64,000 nucleotides of DNA, taken from the NCBI RefSeq assembly GCF_006171285.1, contig NZ_CP040889.1, positions 4,526,001 to 4,590,000 of the forward strand, given 5' to 3'. This document shows positions 1 to 8,564 of this stretch, piece after piece. Within the stretch, counting starts at the first letter, position 1, and each line of letters starts with the position of its first letter. The notes beneath the pieces were generated by a model. The model worked only from the letters and a program-made list of their open reading frames with translations, was not told the origin of the DNA and did not search any database. The position numbers and the translations under genes are program-made. The DNA comes from Leclercia adecarboxylata (lineage in GTDB: Bacteria > Pseudomonadota > Gammaproteobacteria > Enterobacterales > Enterobacteriaceae).

Positions 1-1062
1 CAGGGTTTCATCGCGTTTCGCGTAGCCGTTCTCATCGAACTGATAGTTCCAGGAGGACTTATCGTACTGGCGTTTTTCGGCGTCATAGCCGCTGAACAGC
101 CCGTCATCAAAGGCAAAGTCTTCCCGCACCAGCAGGTTAGCGTTGGTGTAGTGCTTAACGTACTCGGCGTTAATTTTATTGTTTTCAATCAGGTACAGCA
201 GCACGCCGGAAAGGAACGTAATGTCCGTACCGGAGCGTATCGGCGCATAGATGTCCGCCACCGATGCCGTACGCGTAAAGCGCGGATCGACGACGATGAG
301 CGTCGCATCGTTGTTGTTTTTCGCTTCCATCGCCCAGCGGAATCCCACCGGATGGGCCTCAGCGGCGTTACCGCCCATCACCACCACGACGTTGGCGTTT
401 TTGATATCAACCCAGTGGTTGGTCATCGCACCGCGACCAAATGTTGGAGCAAGACTTGCTACCGTTGGTCCGTGTCAGACGCGCGCCTGGTTGTCTACCG
501 CCAGCATGCCGAGTGAGCGCACAAATTTTTGCGTCAGCATGCCGGTTTCATTACTTGCCGCAGAAGCGCACAGCATCCCGGTTGAGAGCCAGCGGTTCAC
601 CGTCACGCCCTGCTCGTTGGTCTCGACGAAGTTGGCGTCGCGGTCGGCTTTCATCAGCTTCGCGATGCGCGTAAAGGCCTCATCCCAGGAGAGCCGCTGC
701 CATTTGTCGGAGCCCGGCGCGCGGTATTCCGGGTAACGCAGACGGTTATCACTGTGGACATAATCCAGCAGGCCGGCCCCTTTCGGGCATAATGCCCCGC
801 GGCTGACCGGATGATCGGCGTCGCCTTCAATATGGTAAATCGACTCTTTAGCGTTCTTCGCGCCATCACCCAGGCTATACATCAATAGCCCGCATCCCAC
901 GGAGCAGTATGTGCAGGTGTTTCGGATCTCTTTGGCACGCAGCAACTTATAGTTGCGCGCCTGAGCCAGCGCCATTTTGGGGGCAAACCCCAGAGCAGCG
1001 ACTGTTGTTCCGGCCATACCGCCCGCGCAGATTTTAAAAAACTGTCTGCGACTGACGTCCAT
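1..1062 (-). CDS. fdnG: formate dehydrogenase-N alpha subunit, 5' part (selenoprotein)
   Basis: This is the first 354 codons of the large catalytic subunit of nitrate-inducible formate dehydrogenase, which oxidises formate in the periplasm at a molybdopterin-guanine dinucleotide cofactor and passes electrons to the FdnH/FdnI subunits and menaquinone. The product starts MDVSRRQFFK, a twin-arginine (SRRQFF) Tat signal. A [4Fe-4S] motif CTYCSVGCGL follows near residue 50. Codon 196 (477-475) is an in-frame TGA in the context NQARV-U-HGPTVASL, the selenocysteine site of E. coli FdnG, so conventional gene callers stop here wrongly. The start at 1062 is chosen over an upstream in-frame ATG because the Tat signal begins there. 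The rest of the gene lies beyond the left edge. yddG diverges from it, as in E. coli. Confidence 0.96.
430..477 (-). promoter_or_regulatory. selenocysteine UGA codon and bacterial SECIS hairpin in fdnG
   Basis: On the minus strand the TGA at 477-475 is followed directly by a foldable stretch: an outer arm GGACCAA pairs imperfectly with TTTGGTCG, and an inner arm AGCAAG pairs with CTTGCT around a GTC-containing apical loop. This position and loop match the SelB-binding SECIS of E. coli fdnG and fdhF. Reading continues in the same frame after the TGA, which supports recoding rather than truncation. Confidence 0.9.
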
Positions 1063-1124
1063 CGTTGTCCTCGTTAGAAATTGAGAAGTCCGGCGGAAAA
1101 CTAACAGCAAAGCCCCTGTTTTTA

Positions 1125-1138
1125 TTGCGGCAAATCAA
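1125..1138 (-). promoter_or_regulatory. candidate FNR box upstream of fdnG
   Basis: The minus strand reads TTGATTTGCCGCAA, one perfect FNR half-site (TTGAT) and a degenerate second half (CGCAA for ATCAA). It lies 63-76 bp before the fdnG start. If transcription begins about 28 bp before the ATG, the box would be centred near -42, the usual activating position. Anaerobic induction by FNR with NarL is known for E. coli fdn; I found no convincing NarL heptamer array here. Confidence 0.45.
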
Positions 1139-1282
1139 TATCGCCGATCTTCGCCCTCTTAATAGTCAGCGCTGGCGGCTTTTACTAACGCTAAAGGGTT
1201 ACTGCAGCGCAGATTAATTCGCGGAAGGTACTGAAACAGTGCTATAAATTTGCCCCTGAAATGTTTAGCCAGTGGAAAGATG

Positions 1283-2170
1283 ATGGACAGAAAAAGAGCC
1301 ACCTTGATCGGTCTGGCCGCGATTGTGCTCTGGAGCACGATGGTGGGTCTGATCAGAGGTGTCAGCGAGGGGTTGGGCCCGGTCGGGGGCGCAGCGGCAA
1401 TCTATACGCTCAGCGGATTACTCTGTCTGGTGACGGTGGGCTTCCCCAACCTGCGTCGTTTCTCGCCCCGCTACCTGATTGCCGGCAGCGCGCTGTTTGT
1501 CAGCTACGAGATCTGCCTCGCCCTGTCGTTAGGCTATGCTGCCACCCGCCACCAGGCGATTGAAGTAGGAATGGTAAATTATCTCTGGCCGAGCCTGACC
1601 ATCCTGTCTGCCATTTTATTCAACGGCCAGAAATCGACCCTGTGGGTGATCCCGGGTCTGATTATCGCCCTGCTGGGCGTCAGCTGGGTTTTGGGCGGCG
1701 AAAACGGGCTCGACCCGGCGGATATTGCCCGCAACCTTGTCTCTAACCCGCTGAGTTACGGCCTCGCCTTTGCGGGGGCCTTTATCTGGGCGGCCTACTG
1801 CACCGTTACCAGCAAATACGCCAACGGCCAGAACGGGATCACGCTGTTTGTGCTGCTGACGGCGCTAACCCTGTGGCTGAAATACGCCTTCAGCGATCAG
1901 CCGGAGATGGTGTTTAGCGTGCCGGTGGTGATCAAACTGCTGATGTGCGGCGTAGCGCTGGGGTTTGGCTATGCGTCGTGGAATATTGGTATTTTGCACG
2001 GCAACGTGACGCTGCTGGCGGCGGCGTCCTATTTTACCCCGGTGCTGTCGGCAGCGCTGGCGGCCGTGCTGCTCAACGCCCCGCTGTCGTTGAGTTTCTG
2101 GCAGGGTGCGATGCTGGTATGTGCGGGGTCGCTGTTGTGCTGGTATGCGACCAGGTCGCGGGTGGGTTGA
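1283..2170 (+). CDS. yddG: aromatic amino acid exporter YddG (EamA/DMT family)
   Basis: A 295-residue inner membrane protein with ten predicted membrane segments arranged as two EamA repeats. It closely matches E. coli YddG, which exports phenylalanine, tyrosine and tryptophan and lowers sensitivity to paraquat. Long recognisable stretches include LIGLAAIVLWSTMVGLIRGV at the N-terminus and YEICLALSLGYAATRHQ. The start at 1283 is favoured over in-frame ATGs at 1250 and 1280 because it gives 6 bp from the GGA of GTGGAAAG and begins MDRKRATLIG, like the E. coli protein. It diverges from fdnG and converges on the LysR gene, with one REP element between. Confidence 0.95.
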   Translation: MDRKRATLIGLAAIVLWSTMVGLIRGVSEGLGPVGGAAAIYTLSGLLCLVTVGFPNLRRFSPRYLIAGSALFVSYEICLALSLGYAATRHQAIEVGMVNYLWPSLTILSAILFNGQKSTLWVIPGLIIALLGVSWVLGGENGLDPADIARNLVSNPLSYGLAFAGAFIWAAYCTVTSKYANGQNGITLFVLLTALTLWLKYAFSDQPEMVFSVPVVIKLLMCGVALGFGYASWNIGILHGNVTLLAAASYFTPVLSAALAAVLLNAPLSLSFWQGAMLVCAGSLLCWYATRSRVG

Positions 2171-2189
2171 CGTTTCTGCGGCCTGCAAT

Positions 2190-2220
2190 GCCGGGCGGCG
2201 CATACGCTTGCCCGGCCTAC
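2190..2220. repeat. single REP element
   Basis: A palindromic unit of the form GCCGGGCGGCG...TTGCCCGGCCTAC between the convergent ends of yddG and the LysR gene. REP units of this type are extragenic, form stable hairpins at mRNA 3' ends and can bind gyrase or integration host factor. Confidence 0.9.
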
Positions 2221-2232
2221 ATTACGGTGTAT

Positions 2233-3165
2233 CTATTCCTGCTCCGCCGCCCGCCTCAACCAGCTCTGCAACAACTTCCCGTCCTGGGTCATCTCTCCGT
2301 CCTGGCGCACGCACAGGTAATAATCCCGGCCATCATCAATCGGCATATCGAAAATCTTCACCAGCTCGCCGCTCTCCAGATACGGGGCGATCAGCGGCTC
2401 GCGCATCAGGGCGCAGCCCAGCCCTGCCTGCACTCCCGCCAGGGTTAGCAGCCCGTCCTCGAACATCGGGCCGCTGCGGCGCGGCGGGCGTTTTACCCCC
2501 TGCTGAACAAACCACTGCTGCCAGGTCACACGCTCCTCATCGTGCAGCAGTGGCATCTGCAACAGTTGTTCCGGGGTGTCGATATGGCCATGCAGGCGCA
2601 AAAACGCCCGGCTACAGACCGGCACCATCTGCCCGGAGATCAGCTTTTCGCTCTGGTATCCCGCCCACTGACCGTTGCCAAAGCGGATGGACATGTCCGA
2701 GGCGTCGCTCAGATAGTTGCGATGATTGGCGTAAACCACATTAATCTCGGTCTGCGGGTTAGCGCGCATAAAGGCAGGCAGACGCGGGATAAACCACCCC
2801 ATCCCAAACAGCGGGATCAGGCTGATAGTGACCTGGCGGGTCTGTACCTGCTCCACGAGATGCTCGGTGGCCTGGCGCAGCACATTAAACGCCGCGCGGA
2901 TCGAGCGGTAATAGTCTCGTCCCTGCTGGCTGAGGATCAGCCTGCGCCCCTGCCGCTCGGTCAGCGGCATCTGTAAGTACCCTTCCAGCACCTTCAGTTG
3001 ATGGCTCACCGCCGACGGCGATATCGCCAGCTCCTGCGCCGCAAGCGTCACGCTACCCAGCCGGGCAATGGCCTCGAAAGCCCGTACCGCCCGCAGGGGT
3101 GGATCGTTCGCCAGTCGGCTCTCGGCAAAGGCCGGTAAACCCATTGATTGTTCTGTTTTATTCAT
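2233..3165 (-). CDS. LysR-family transcriptional regulator, GcvA type
   Basis: A 310-residue LysR protein. The winged helix-turn-helix occupies about residues 22-82 (LRAVRAFEAIARLGSVTLAA ... SPSAVSHQLKVLE) and the periplasmic-binding-like effector domain follows. The shortened helix spacing and the sequence PLRAVRAFEA are typical of the GcvA/AmpR subgroup. It is divergent from the LIV-type ABC operon starting at 3337, with about 170 bp of AT-rich DNA between, so it most likely controls that operon in response to its substrate. The effector is unknown. The gene ends against a REP element. Confidence 0.85.
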   Translation of the reverse strand: MNKTEQSMGLPAFAESRLANDPPLRAVRAFEAIARLGSVTLAAQELAISPSAVSHQLKVLEGYLQMPLTERQGRRLILSQQGRDYYRSIRAAFNVLRQATEHLVEQVQTRQVTISLIPLFGMGWFIPRLPAFMRANPQTEINVVYANHRNYLSDASDMSIRFGNGQWAGYQSEKLISGQMVPVCSRAFLRLHGHIDTPEQLLQMPLLHDEERVTWQQWFVQQGVKRPPRRSGPMFEDGLLTLAGVQAGLGCALMREPLIAPYLESGELVKIFDMPIDDGRDYYLCVRQDGEMTQDGKLLQSWLRRAAEQE

Positions 3166-3336
3166 ATGTTGATCTGTTGTGGATAATCAGGTGAATCAGC
3201 CATTTGTAATCATATTTAAAATCAATCAGATAAAGCAAGCTCCAGATGTCATAAGAAATAATATATGCGTATTTCACAATTTAATTCAATTAATAGATGT
3301 TATCCGCTGAAAAGAGCAATTTGTCGGGTAATAACG

Positions 3337-4287
3337 TTGGACACACTCATACAACAACTGATCAACGGCGTGATGCTGGGCAGCATCTACGCGCTGATCG
3401 CGCTGGGCTATACCATGGTGTATGGCATTTTGCGCATTATTAACTTCGCCCATGGCGATATTTTGATGGTCGGCGCGCTGACCACCCTGTCGGGGCTGAA
3501 CGTGCTCAACAGCCATTTCCCCGCCATGCCTCAACTGCTACAGCTCGGCTTTGCGCTGCTGATCGCCATGGCGGTCTGCGCCCTGCTGGCGATGGCGGTT
3601 GAACGCTTTGCCTACCGTCGCCTGCGCAACGCGCCGCGCCTGGCGCCGCTGATCTCCGGGATAGGCGTATCGGTACTGCTGCAAACCGTGGCGATGGTGA
3701 TCTGGACGCGTAACCCGCTGATGTTCCCGCAGATCCTGCCGATGGACCCGATTGCCGTCACCGCGGGCAGCGAGGCGCATCCGCCCGCCATCATTACCGT
3801 TACCGGCATCGTCACCGTGGCGCTGGCCCTGATCGTCATGACCGCGCTCTGGCTGCTCGTGGAGTACACCCGCCTCGGACGCGGCATGCGCGCGGTGGCC
3901 GAAAACCCGCGCGTCGCCACCCTGATGGGCGTCAATCCGAACGCCATCATCACGCTCACCTTCGCTATCGGCGGCATTTTTGCCGCGCTCGCCGGGGTGA
4001 TGATGGCCAGCAACTACGGCAACGCCAGCTTCTCGATGGGCTTCCTGCCCGGCATTAAAGCCTTTACCGCGGCGGTGCTCGGCGGCATCGGCAATATTCG
4101 CGGAGCGATGATTGGCGGGATCCTGCTCGGGATTATCGAAGCGCTGGGCGCCGGATATCTCGGCGAACTGACTCATGGCATGTTCGGAAGTAATTACCAG
4201 GACGTCTTCGCCTTTATCGTGCTGATTCTGGTACTGGTCTTCCGTCCGGCGGGCCTGCTGGGCGAGCGCGTGGCGCACAGGGCATAA
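3337..4287 (+). CDS. LIV-type ABC transporter permease (LivH family)
   Basis: Inner membrane permease of a branched-chain-amino-acid-type (HAAT) ABC importer, about 316 residues with eight or more hydrophobic segments. The N-terminus LIQQLINGVMLGSIYALIAL and the motif INFAHGDILM are characteristic of LivH. The start is taken as TTG at 3337 (giving DTLIQQLING after the initiator), since homologues begin there; an ATG at 3265 would add 24 non-homologous residues. The ribosome site before the TTG is weak. First gene of a seven-gene operon. Confidence 0.85.
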   Translation: MDTLIQQLINGVMLGSIYALIALGYTMVYGILRIINFAHGDILMVGALTTLSGLNVLNSHFPAMPQLLQLGFALLIAMAVCALLAMAVERFAYRRLRNAPRLAPLISGIGVSVLLQTVAMVIWTRNPLMFPQILPMDPIAVTAGSEAHPPAIITVTGIVTVALALIVMTALWLLVEYTRLGRGMRAVAENPRVATLMGVNPNAIITLTFAIGGIFAALAGVMMASNYGNASFSMGFLPGIKAFTAAVLGGIGNIRGAMIGGILLGIIEALGAGYLGELTHGMFGSNYQDVFAFIVLILVLVFRPAGLLGERVAHRA

Positions 4288-4296
4288 GGGAAAATC

Positions 4297-5403
4297 ATGA
4301 CTGCTATTGAAATCAAAACGCCTGCGGCCAGCCGTAAATTCTGGTCCGGCATGACGCTGTTCGTGCTTGCCCTGCTGCTTGCGCCGGTTATCGCCACCCA
4401 GCTCGGCGGCAACTACTGGGTGCGGGTGATCGACTTCGCCCTGCTCTACATCATGCTGGCGCTGGGGCTGAATATCGTGGTGGGCTACACCGGTCTGCTG
4501 GATATGGGCTTTATCGCCTTTTACGCCGTCGGTGCCTATCTGGCGGCGCTGCTGGCCTCGCCGCATCTGGCGGAGGTGTTCCCGATCCTCAACGTCTGGT
4601 TCCCGGACGGGCTGCATACCTCTTATCTGCTGATTATCCCCATCGCGGCGCTGGTCGCGGCGGTGTGCGGCATACTGCTCGGTGCGCCGACGCTGAAGCT
4701 GCGCGGCGATTACCTGGCAATCGTGACCCTCGGCTTCGGGGAGATCATCCGCATTCTGATGCGTAACCTCGACCGCCCGGTGAACATCACCAACGGCGCG
4801 AAAGGCATTACCGGCGTCGATACCCTGAACCTGTTCGGCCTCAAGTTCAGCGGGGTTTACCACTGGTTCGGCTTCAGGGTGCCCGCCCTGTGGCTGTGGT
4901 ACTACCTGCTGATGCTGGTGATTGTGGGGATTATTTTCGTCTGCCTGCGCCTGCAGCACTCCCGCATTGGCCGGGCCTGGCACGCCATCCGCGAAGATGA
5001 AGACGTCGCCCGGGCGATGGGCATCAACGTGCGCAACTTTAAGCTGCTGGCCTTTGCTATGGGCGCCTCCTTTGGTGGCGTGGCGGGCGCTCTGTTTGGT
5101 GCCTTCCAGGGCTTTGTCTCCCCGGAGTCCTTCACCCTGCAGGAGTCCATCGCGGTGCTGGCGATGGTGGTGCTGGGCGGGATGGGCCATATCCCCGGCG
5201 TGATCCTCGGCGCGGTGCTGCTGACTGCCCTGCCGGAACTACTGCGCAGCCAGGCGGCCCCGGTTCAGCAGGCGCTGTTTGGTTCGGTGCTGATTGACCC
5301 GGAGATCCTCCGCCAGCTGTTCTACGGCCTGGCGCTGGTGCTGGTGATGCTGGTTCGCCCGTCGGGCATCTGGCCGGTCCGTCATAAGGAGATGAAAGCA
5401 TGA
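4297..5403 (+). CDS. LIV-type ABC transporter permease (LivM family)
   Basis: A 368-residue second permease of the importer. It has the LivM hallmarks ALGLNIVVGYTGLLDMG near residue 55 and a cytoplasmic coupling region GRAWHAIREDEDVARAMGIN, followed by further membrane segments. It begins 9 bp after the livH-like stop and overlaps the next ATPase gene by four bases (ATGA), so translation is probably coupled. In this family LivH and LivM form the membrane heterodimer. Confidence 0.88.
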   Translation: MTAIEIKTPAASRKFWSGMTLFVLALLLAPVIATQLGGNYWVRVIDFALLYIMLALGLNIVVGYTGLLDMGFIAFYAVGAYLAALLASPHLAEVFPILNVWFPDGLHTSYLLIIPIAALVAAVCGILLGAPTLKLRGDYLAIVTLGFGEIIRILMRNLDRPVNITNGAKGITGVDTLNLFGLKFSGVYHWFGFRVPALWLWYYLLMLVIVGIIFVCLRLQHSRIGRAWHAIREDEDVARAMGINVRNFKLLAFAMGASFGGVAGALFGAFQGFVSPESFTLQESIAVLAMVVLGGMGHIPGVILGAVLLTALPELLRSQAAPVQQALFGSVLIDPEILRQLFYGLALVLVMLVRPSGIWPVRHKEMKA

Positions 5404-6167
5404 GCCTGTTAACCGTGCGCAACATGTCCAAACGTTTTGGCGGCCTGACCGCCGTGGACAACGTCTCGCTCTCCATTAATAAGGGTGAGATCTACGGCCT
5501 GATCGGCCCCAACGGCGCGGGCAAAACCACCTGCTTCAACCTGATCACCGGCCTCTACCCGGCGGACAGTGGGGAGTTTGCCATTGCCGATAAAGCCTAT
5601 TTCCCGACGCAGATCGAGAAAGTGACCGCCGCAGGGATAGCCCGCACCTTCCAGAACGTGCGTCTGTTTAACGAGATGTCGGTACTGGAGAACGTGATGG
5701 TCGGTCGCCACGTCCGCACCCGCAACGGGCTGTGGGCGGCGCTGAGTCGGCACAAGCGCGCCCGGGAAGAAGAGGCGCAGACGCTTGAGCAGGCCTGGCA
5801 CTGGCTGGAGTACACCGGCATCGCAAAGTTTGCCCACTACCGCGCCTGCGATCTGGCTTACGGCCATCAGCGTCGGCTGGAGATCGCCCGGGCCCTGGCC
5901 ACCGATCCGCTTTTGCTGGCGCTGGATGAACCCGCCGCCGGGATGAACGCCGCAGAAAAAGTCGCCCTGGGGGAGCTGCTGACCCGCATTCGTGACGACG
6001 GGAAAACGCTGCTGATGATTGAACACGACGTCAAGCTGGTGATGGGCATTTGCGATCGCCTGACGGTACTGGATTACGGCAAAACCCTGGCCAGCGGCAC
6101 GCCGGACAGCGTGCGCCGCGACCCGGCGGTGATCGCCGCCTGGCTTGGAGGCAATGCCCATGTCTGA
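5400..6167 (+). CDS. LIV-type ABC transporter ATPase (LivG family)
   Basis: A 255-residue cytoplasmic ATPase. Walker A is GPNGAGKTT near residue 37, the signature loop is the divergent AYGHQRRLEIARAL, and Walker B is LLLALDEPAAGMN. The long insert after the Q-loop and the C-terminal AWLGG end are typical of LivG. It overlaps livM-like by 4 bp and livF-like by 8 bp. Confidence 0.9.
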   Translation: MSLLTVRNMSKRFGGLTAVDNVSLSINKGEIYGLIGPNGAGKTTCFNLITGLYPADSGEFAIADKAYFPTQIEKVTAAGIARTFQNVRLFNEMSVLENVMVGRHVRTRNGLWAALSRHKRAREEEAQTLEQAWHWLEYTGIAKFAHYRACDLAYGHQRRLEIARALATDPLLLALDEPAAGMNAAEKVALGELLTRIRDDGKTLLMIEHDVKLVMGICDRLTVLDYGKTLASGTPDSVRRDPAVIAAWLGGNAHV

Positions 6168-6879
6168 ATTACTGAAAGTGGAACGTCTGGACGTGCATTA
6201 CGGCGGTATCCAGGCGGTGCGGGACGTCTCCTTTACCCTGCGCGAAGGCGAACAGGCCACGCTGATTGGCGCGAACGGCGCGGGTAAAAGCTCCACCGTG
6301 CGGGCCATCACCGGGCTGGAGCGTTTTGGCGGCAACATCGAATTTAAGGGCCAGCCGGTACGCAAGCAGAAAGCCGAAGCGCTGCTGCGCGACGGGCTGG
6401 TGATGGTCCCGGAAGGACGCGGCATCTTCGCCCGCATGACGGTGCTGGAAAACCTGCAGATGGGGGCATGGCTCAGGCGTGACACTGTCACTGTTAAGCT
6501 GGAGATGAACGAGATTTTCGAGCGATTCCCGCGCCTGGGCGAACGCCAGCACCAGCTGGCCGGGCTGCTCTCCGGCGGGGAGCAACAGCTTTTAGCCCTT
6601 AACCGCGCCCTGCTCAGCCGCCCGCGCCTGCTGATCCTCGACGAACCCTCGATGGGCCTCGCGCCCAAAATGGTCGAGAACATATTTGCGGTCATCGCCG
6701 GGCTGCGCGAGCGCGGCGTGGCTTTGTTGCTTATCGAGCAAAACGCCCGGCTGGCGCTTGAGGTGACCGACCAGGCCTGGGTAATGGACAGCGGCAGCAT
6801 CGTCCATCACGGCGCGTCAAAGGCGATGCTCGACGACGACCAGATTGCACAGATTTATTTGGGCGAAATGCCCGCTTAA
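6160..6879 (+). CDS. LIV-type ABC transporter ATPase (LivF family)
   Basis: A 239-residue ATPase pairing with the LivG-type subunit. Walker A is GANGAGKSS, the signature LLSGGEQQLLAL and Walker B LLILDEPSMGLAP; VPEGRGIFARMTV is a LivF hallmark. The start at 6160 is chosen over ATGs at 6145 and 6154 because it lies 8 bp after the strong GGAGG at 6147-6151. Confidence 0.9.
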   Translation: MSELLKVERLDVHYGGIQAVRDVSFTLREGEQATLIGANGAGKSSTVRAITGLERFGGNIEFKGQPVRKQKAEALLRDGLVMVPEGRGIFARMTVLENLQMGAWLRRDTVTVKLEMNEIFERFPRLGERQHQLAGLLSGGEQQLLALNRALLSRPRLLILDEPSMGLAPKMVENIFAVIAGLRERGVALLLIEQNARLALEVTDQAWVMDSGSIVHHGASKAMLDDDQIAQIYLGEMPA

Positions 6880-6906
6880 CACACCAACCAATATCAGGGA
6901 AAAACA

Positions 6907-8064
6907 ATGAAAAGCATAAAAATCAGTGCGCTCAGCGCCGCCATTCTGCTCAGCGGGTTTGCTTCAACCGGCACCTGGGCCGCCGACAGCGAAACCGTGG
7001 TGATTGGCCTGGCGGGCCCGCTGACCGGCCCGTCCGCCCGTATCGGTAAAGATCTGGAGAACGGTGCGCAGCTGGCAATTGATGACATCAACAAGCAGCA
7101 CCCGACCATCGGCGGCAAGGCAGTGACCTTTAAACTGCAGTCGGAAGATGACCAGTCTGATCCGCGCACCGCCGTGGCCGTGGCGCAGCGCCTGGTGGAC
7201 AGCGGCGTAGCGGGCGTGGTCGGTCACTGGAACACCGGGACCAGCATTCCGGCGGCGCGTGTCTATCACGATGCCGGTATTGCCCAGGTCGCGCCGGTCG
7301 CCACCGGTCATGCCTATACAAAACAGGGCTTCGACACCAGCTTCCGCGTGATGGGCCACGACGATGATGGCGGCCAGTTTGCCGGGCAGTACGCCATCAA
7401 CACCCTGAAAGCGAAACGCATCGCGGTGATCGACGACCGTACCGCTTTTGGTCAGGGTCTGGCCGACGAGTTTATTAAATCGCTGGAAGCGCAGGGCGTG
7501 AAGATTGTCGACCGTCAGTACGTTGACGACAAGACCGTCGATTTTAGCGCCGTATTGACCGCCATTCGCAGCAAAAACGCCGATCTGATCTTCTTCGGCG
7601 GCGTGGACAGCCAGGCGGCACCGCTGGCGCGTCGTATCAAGCAGCTGGGCATGAACACCACCCTGATGGGCGCAGGCGGCTTTGTCAGCCAGACCTTCCT
7701 CCAGCTGGCGCAGAAAGAGGGTGAAGGCGTTGTCGCGCTGGAGCCGGGGCTGCCGGTGGATCAGATGCCGGGCGGCAAAACCTTCGAGCAGGCGTATCAG
7801 TCCCGCTACCACACCCATATCGAGCTCCACGCCCCGTTCGCCTATGACGCAACCCGCGTGCTGGTCGCGGCGATGGAAAAAGCCGACTCGGTGGATCCGT
7901 CAGAGTACCTGCCTGCCCTGCGCGCCATCAGCTACTCCGGCGTCACCGGGCAGATCGCCTTTGACGATCAGGGCAACCTGAAAGCGCCGTCGTTCACCGT
8001 CTATAAAGTGGTCGATGGCAAATGGCAGCCGCAAACCGTGCTCGGCGGCGCAAAAGCTAAGTAA
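6907..8064 (+). CDS. LIV-type periplasmic substrate-binding protein
   Basis: A 385-residue protein with a Sec signal peptide (MKSIKISALSAAILLSGF... cleaved after TWAA or close to it) and a two-lobed receptor-ligand-binding domain (LAGPLTGPSARIGKDLENGA, then GVVGHWNTGTSIPAARVYHD). Gene order (permeases, ATPases, binding protein, then hydrolases) and the short 17-bp gap to the next gene place it in the same operon. The ligand cannot be read from sequence; the downstream enzymes suggest a thiazoline or N-carbamoyl amino acid rather than leucine. Confidence 0.88.
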   Translation: MKSIKISALSAAILLSGFASTGTWAADSETVVIGLAGPLTGPSARIGKDLENGAQLAIDDINKQHPTIGGKAVTFKLQSEDDQSDPRTAVAVAQRLVDSGVAGVVGHWNTGTSIPAARVYHDAGIAQVAPVATGHAYTKQGFDTSFRVMGHDDDGGQFAGQYAINTLKAKRIAVIDDRTAFGQGLADEFIKSLEAQGVKIVDRQYVDDKTVDFSAVLTAIRSKNADLIFFGGVDSQAAPLARRIKQLGMNTTLMGAGGFVSQTFLQLAQKEGEGVVALEPGLPVDQMPGGKTFEQAYQSRYHTHIELHAPFAYDATRVLVAAMEKADSVDPSEYLPALRAISYSGVTGQIAFDDQGNLKAPSFTVYKVVDGKWQPQTVLGGAKAK

Positions 8065-8081
8065 CGCAGTGAGGCAATGTG

Positions 8082-8564
8082 ATGAGTGATAATAATGAGC
8101 TGGGCATTCTCGCCCGCCGCAAAATTGAAGCAGAAATTATTAAGCCAATTTACGAGATCCTGGTCCGCGAGATCGGTAAGACCCGCGCCCAGGCGGTGAT
8201 TGGCGAAGCCATTGAGCAGGCCGCCATTAACGCCGGTAAAGAGTTTGCCAGCAAGGAGCCGGACGGCGCGGACGTGAAGAGCTTTATCGCCCTGCAGTAT
8301 CTGTGGGAGAAGGATAACGCCCTCGACGTGAAGGTAATCGACGCCGACGACCAGCAGTACAACTACAACGTTACCCGCTGTCGCTATGCCGAGATGTATC
8401 ACGAGATGGGCCTCGGCGAGATTGGCCACCTGCTCTCCTGCGCCCGCGACGAGAAATTTATCGTCGGCTATGCCCCGGACGTGGAGCTGACCCGCACCAC
8501 CACCATTATGCAGGGCGGCGCATGCTGCGACTTCCGCTATCGCAGCACCAGGGACAAAGCATGA
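8082..8564 (+). CDS. L-2-amino-thiazoline-4-carboxylate hydrolase-like protein
   Basis: A 160-residue protein that I place in the ATC hydrolase family (PF14196): a helical N-terminal half, then MYHEMGLGEIGHLLSCARDE and a C-terminal LTRTTTIMQGGACCDFRY, where the CxF(R) ending is characteristic. In Pseudomonas the AtcB enzyme opens the thiazoline ring of L-ATC to give N-carbamoyl-L-cysteine, and AtcC, an M20-type amidohydrolase, releases L-cysteine. Here the next gene, overlapping by four bases, is exactly such an amidohydrolase. The start at 8082 sits 7 bp after GAGG. Function is by family and context; the true substrate could be another cyclic amidine or ureide. Confidence 0.72.
   Translation: MSDNNELGILARRKIEAEIIKPIYEILVREIGKTRAQAVIGEAIEQAAINAGKEFASKEPDGADVKSFIALQYLWEKDNALDVKVIDADDQQYNYNVTRCRYAEMYHEMGLGEIGHLLSCARDEKFIVGYAPDVELTRTTTIMQGGACCDFRYRSTRDKA

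Noticed and set aside
475..1110. Short 211-codon gene ending at 475
   Set aside because: The stop is the selenocysteine codon of fdnG and homology continues in frame after it; the first 16 codons precede the true Tat-signal start.
3538..5190. 550-codon open frame antisense to the LIV-type permease genes
   Set aside because: It is a by-product of GC-rich codon use in the real genes. The translation is rich in His, Gln, Arg and Asp without domain character, and the plus-strand genes are clear family members.
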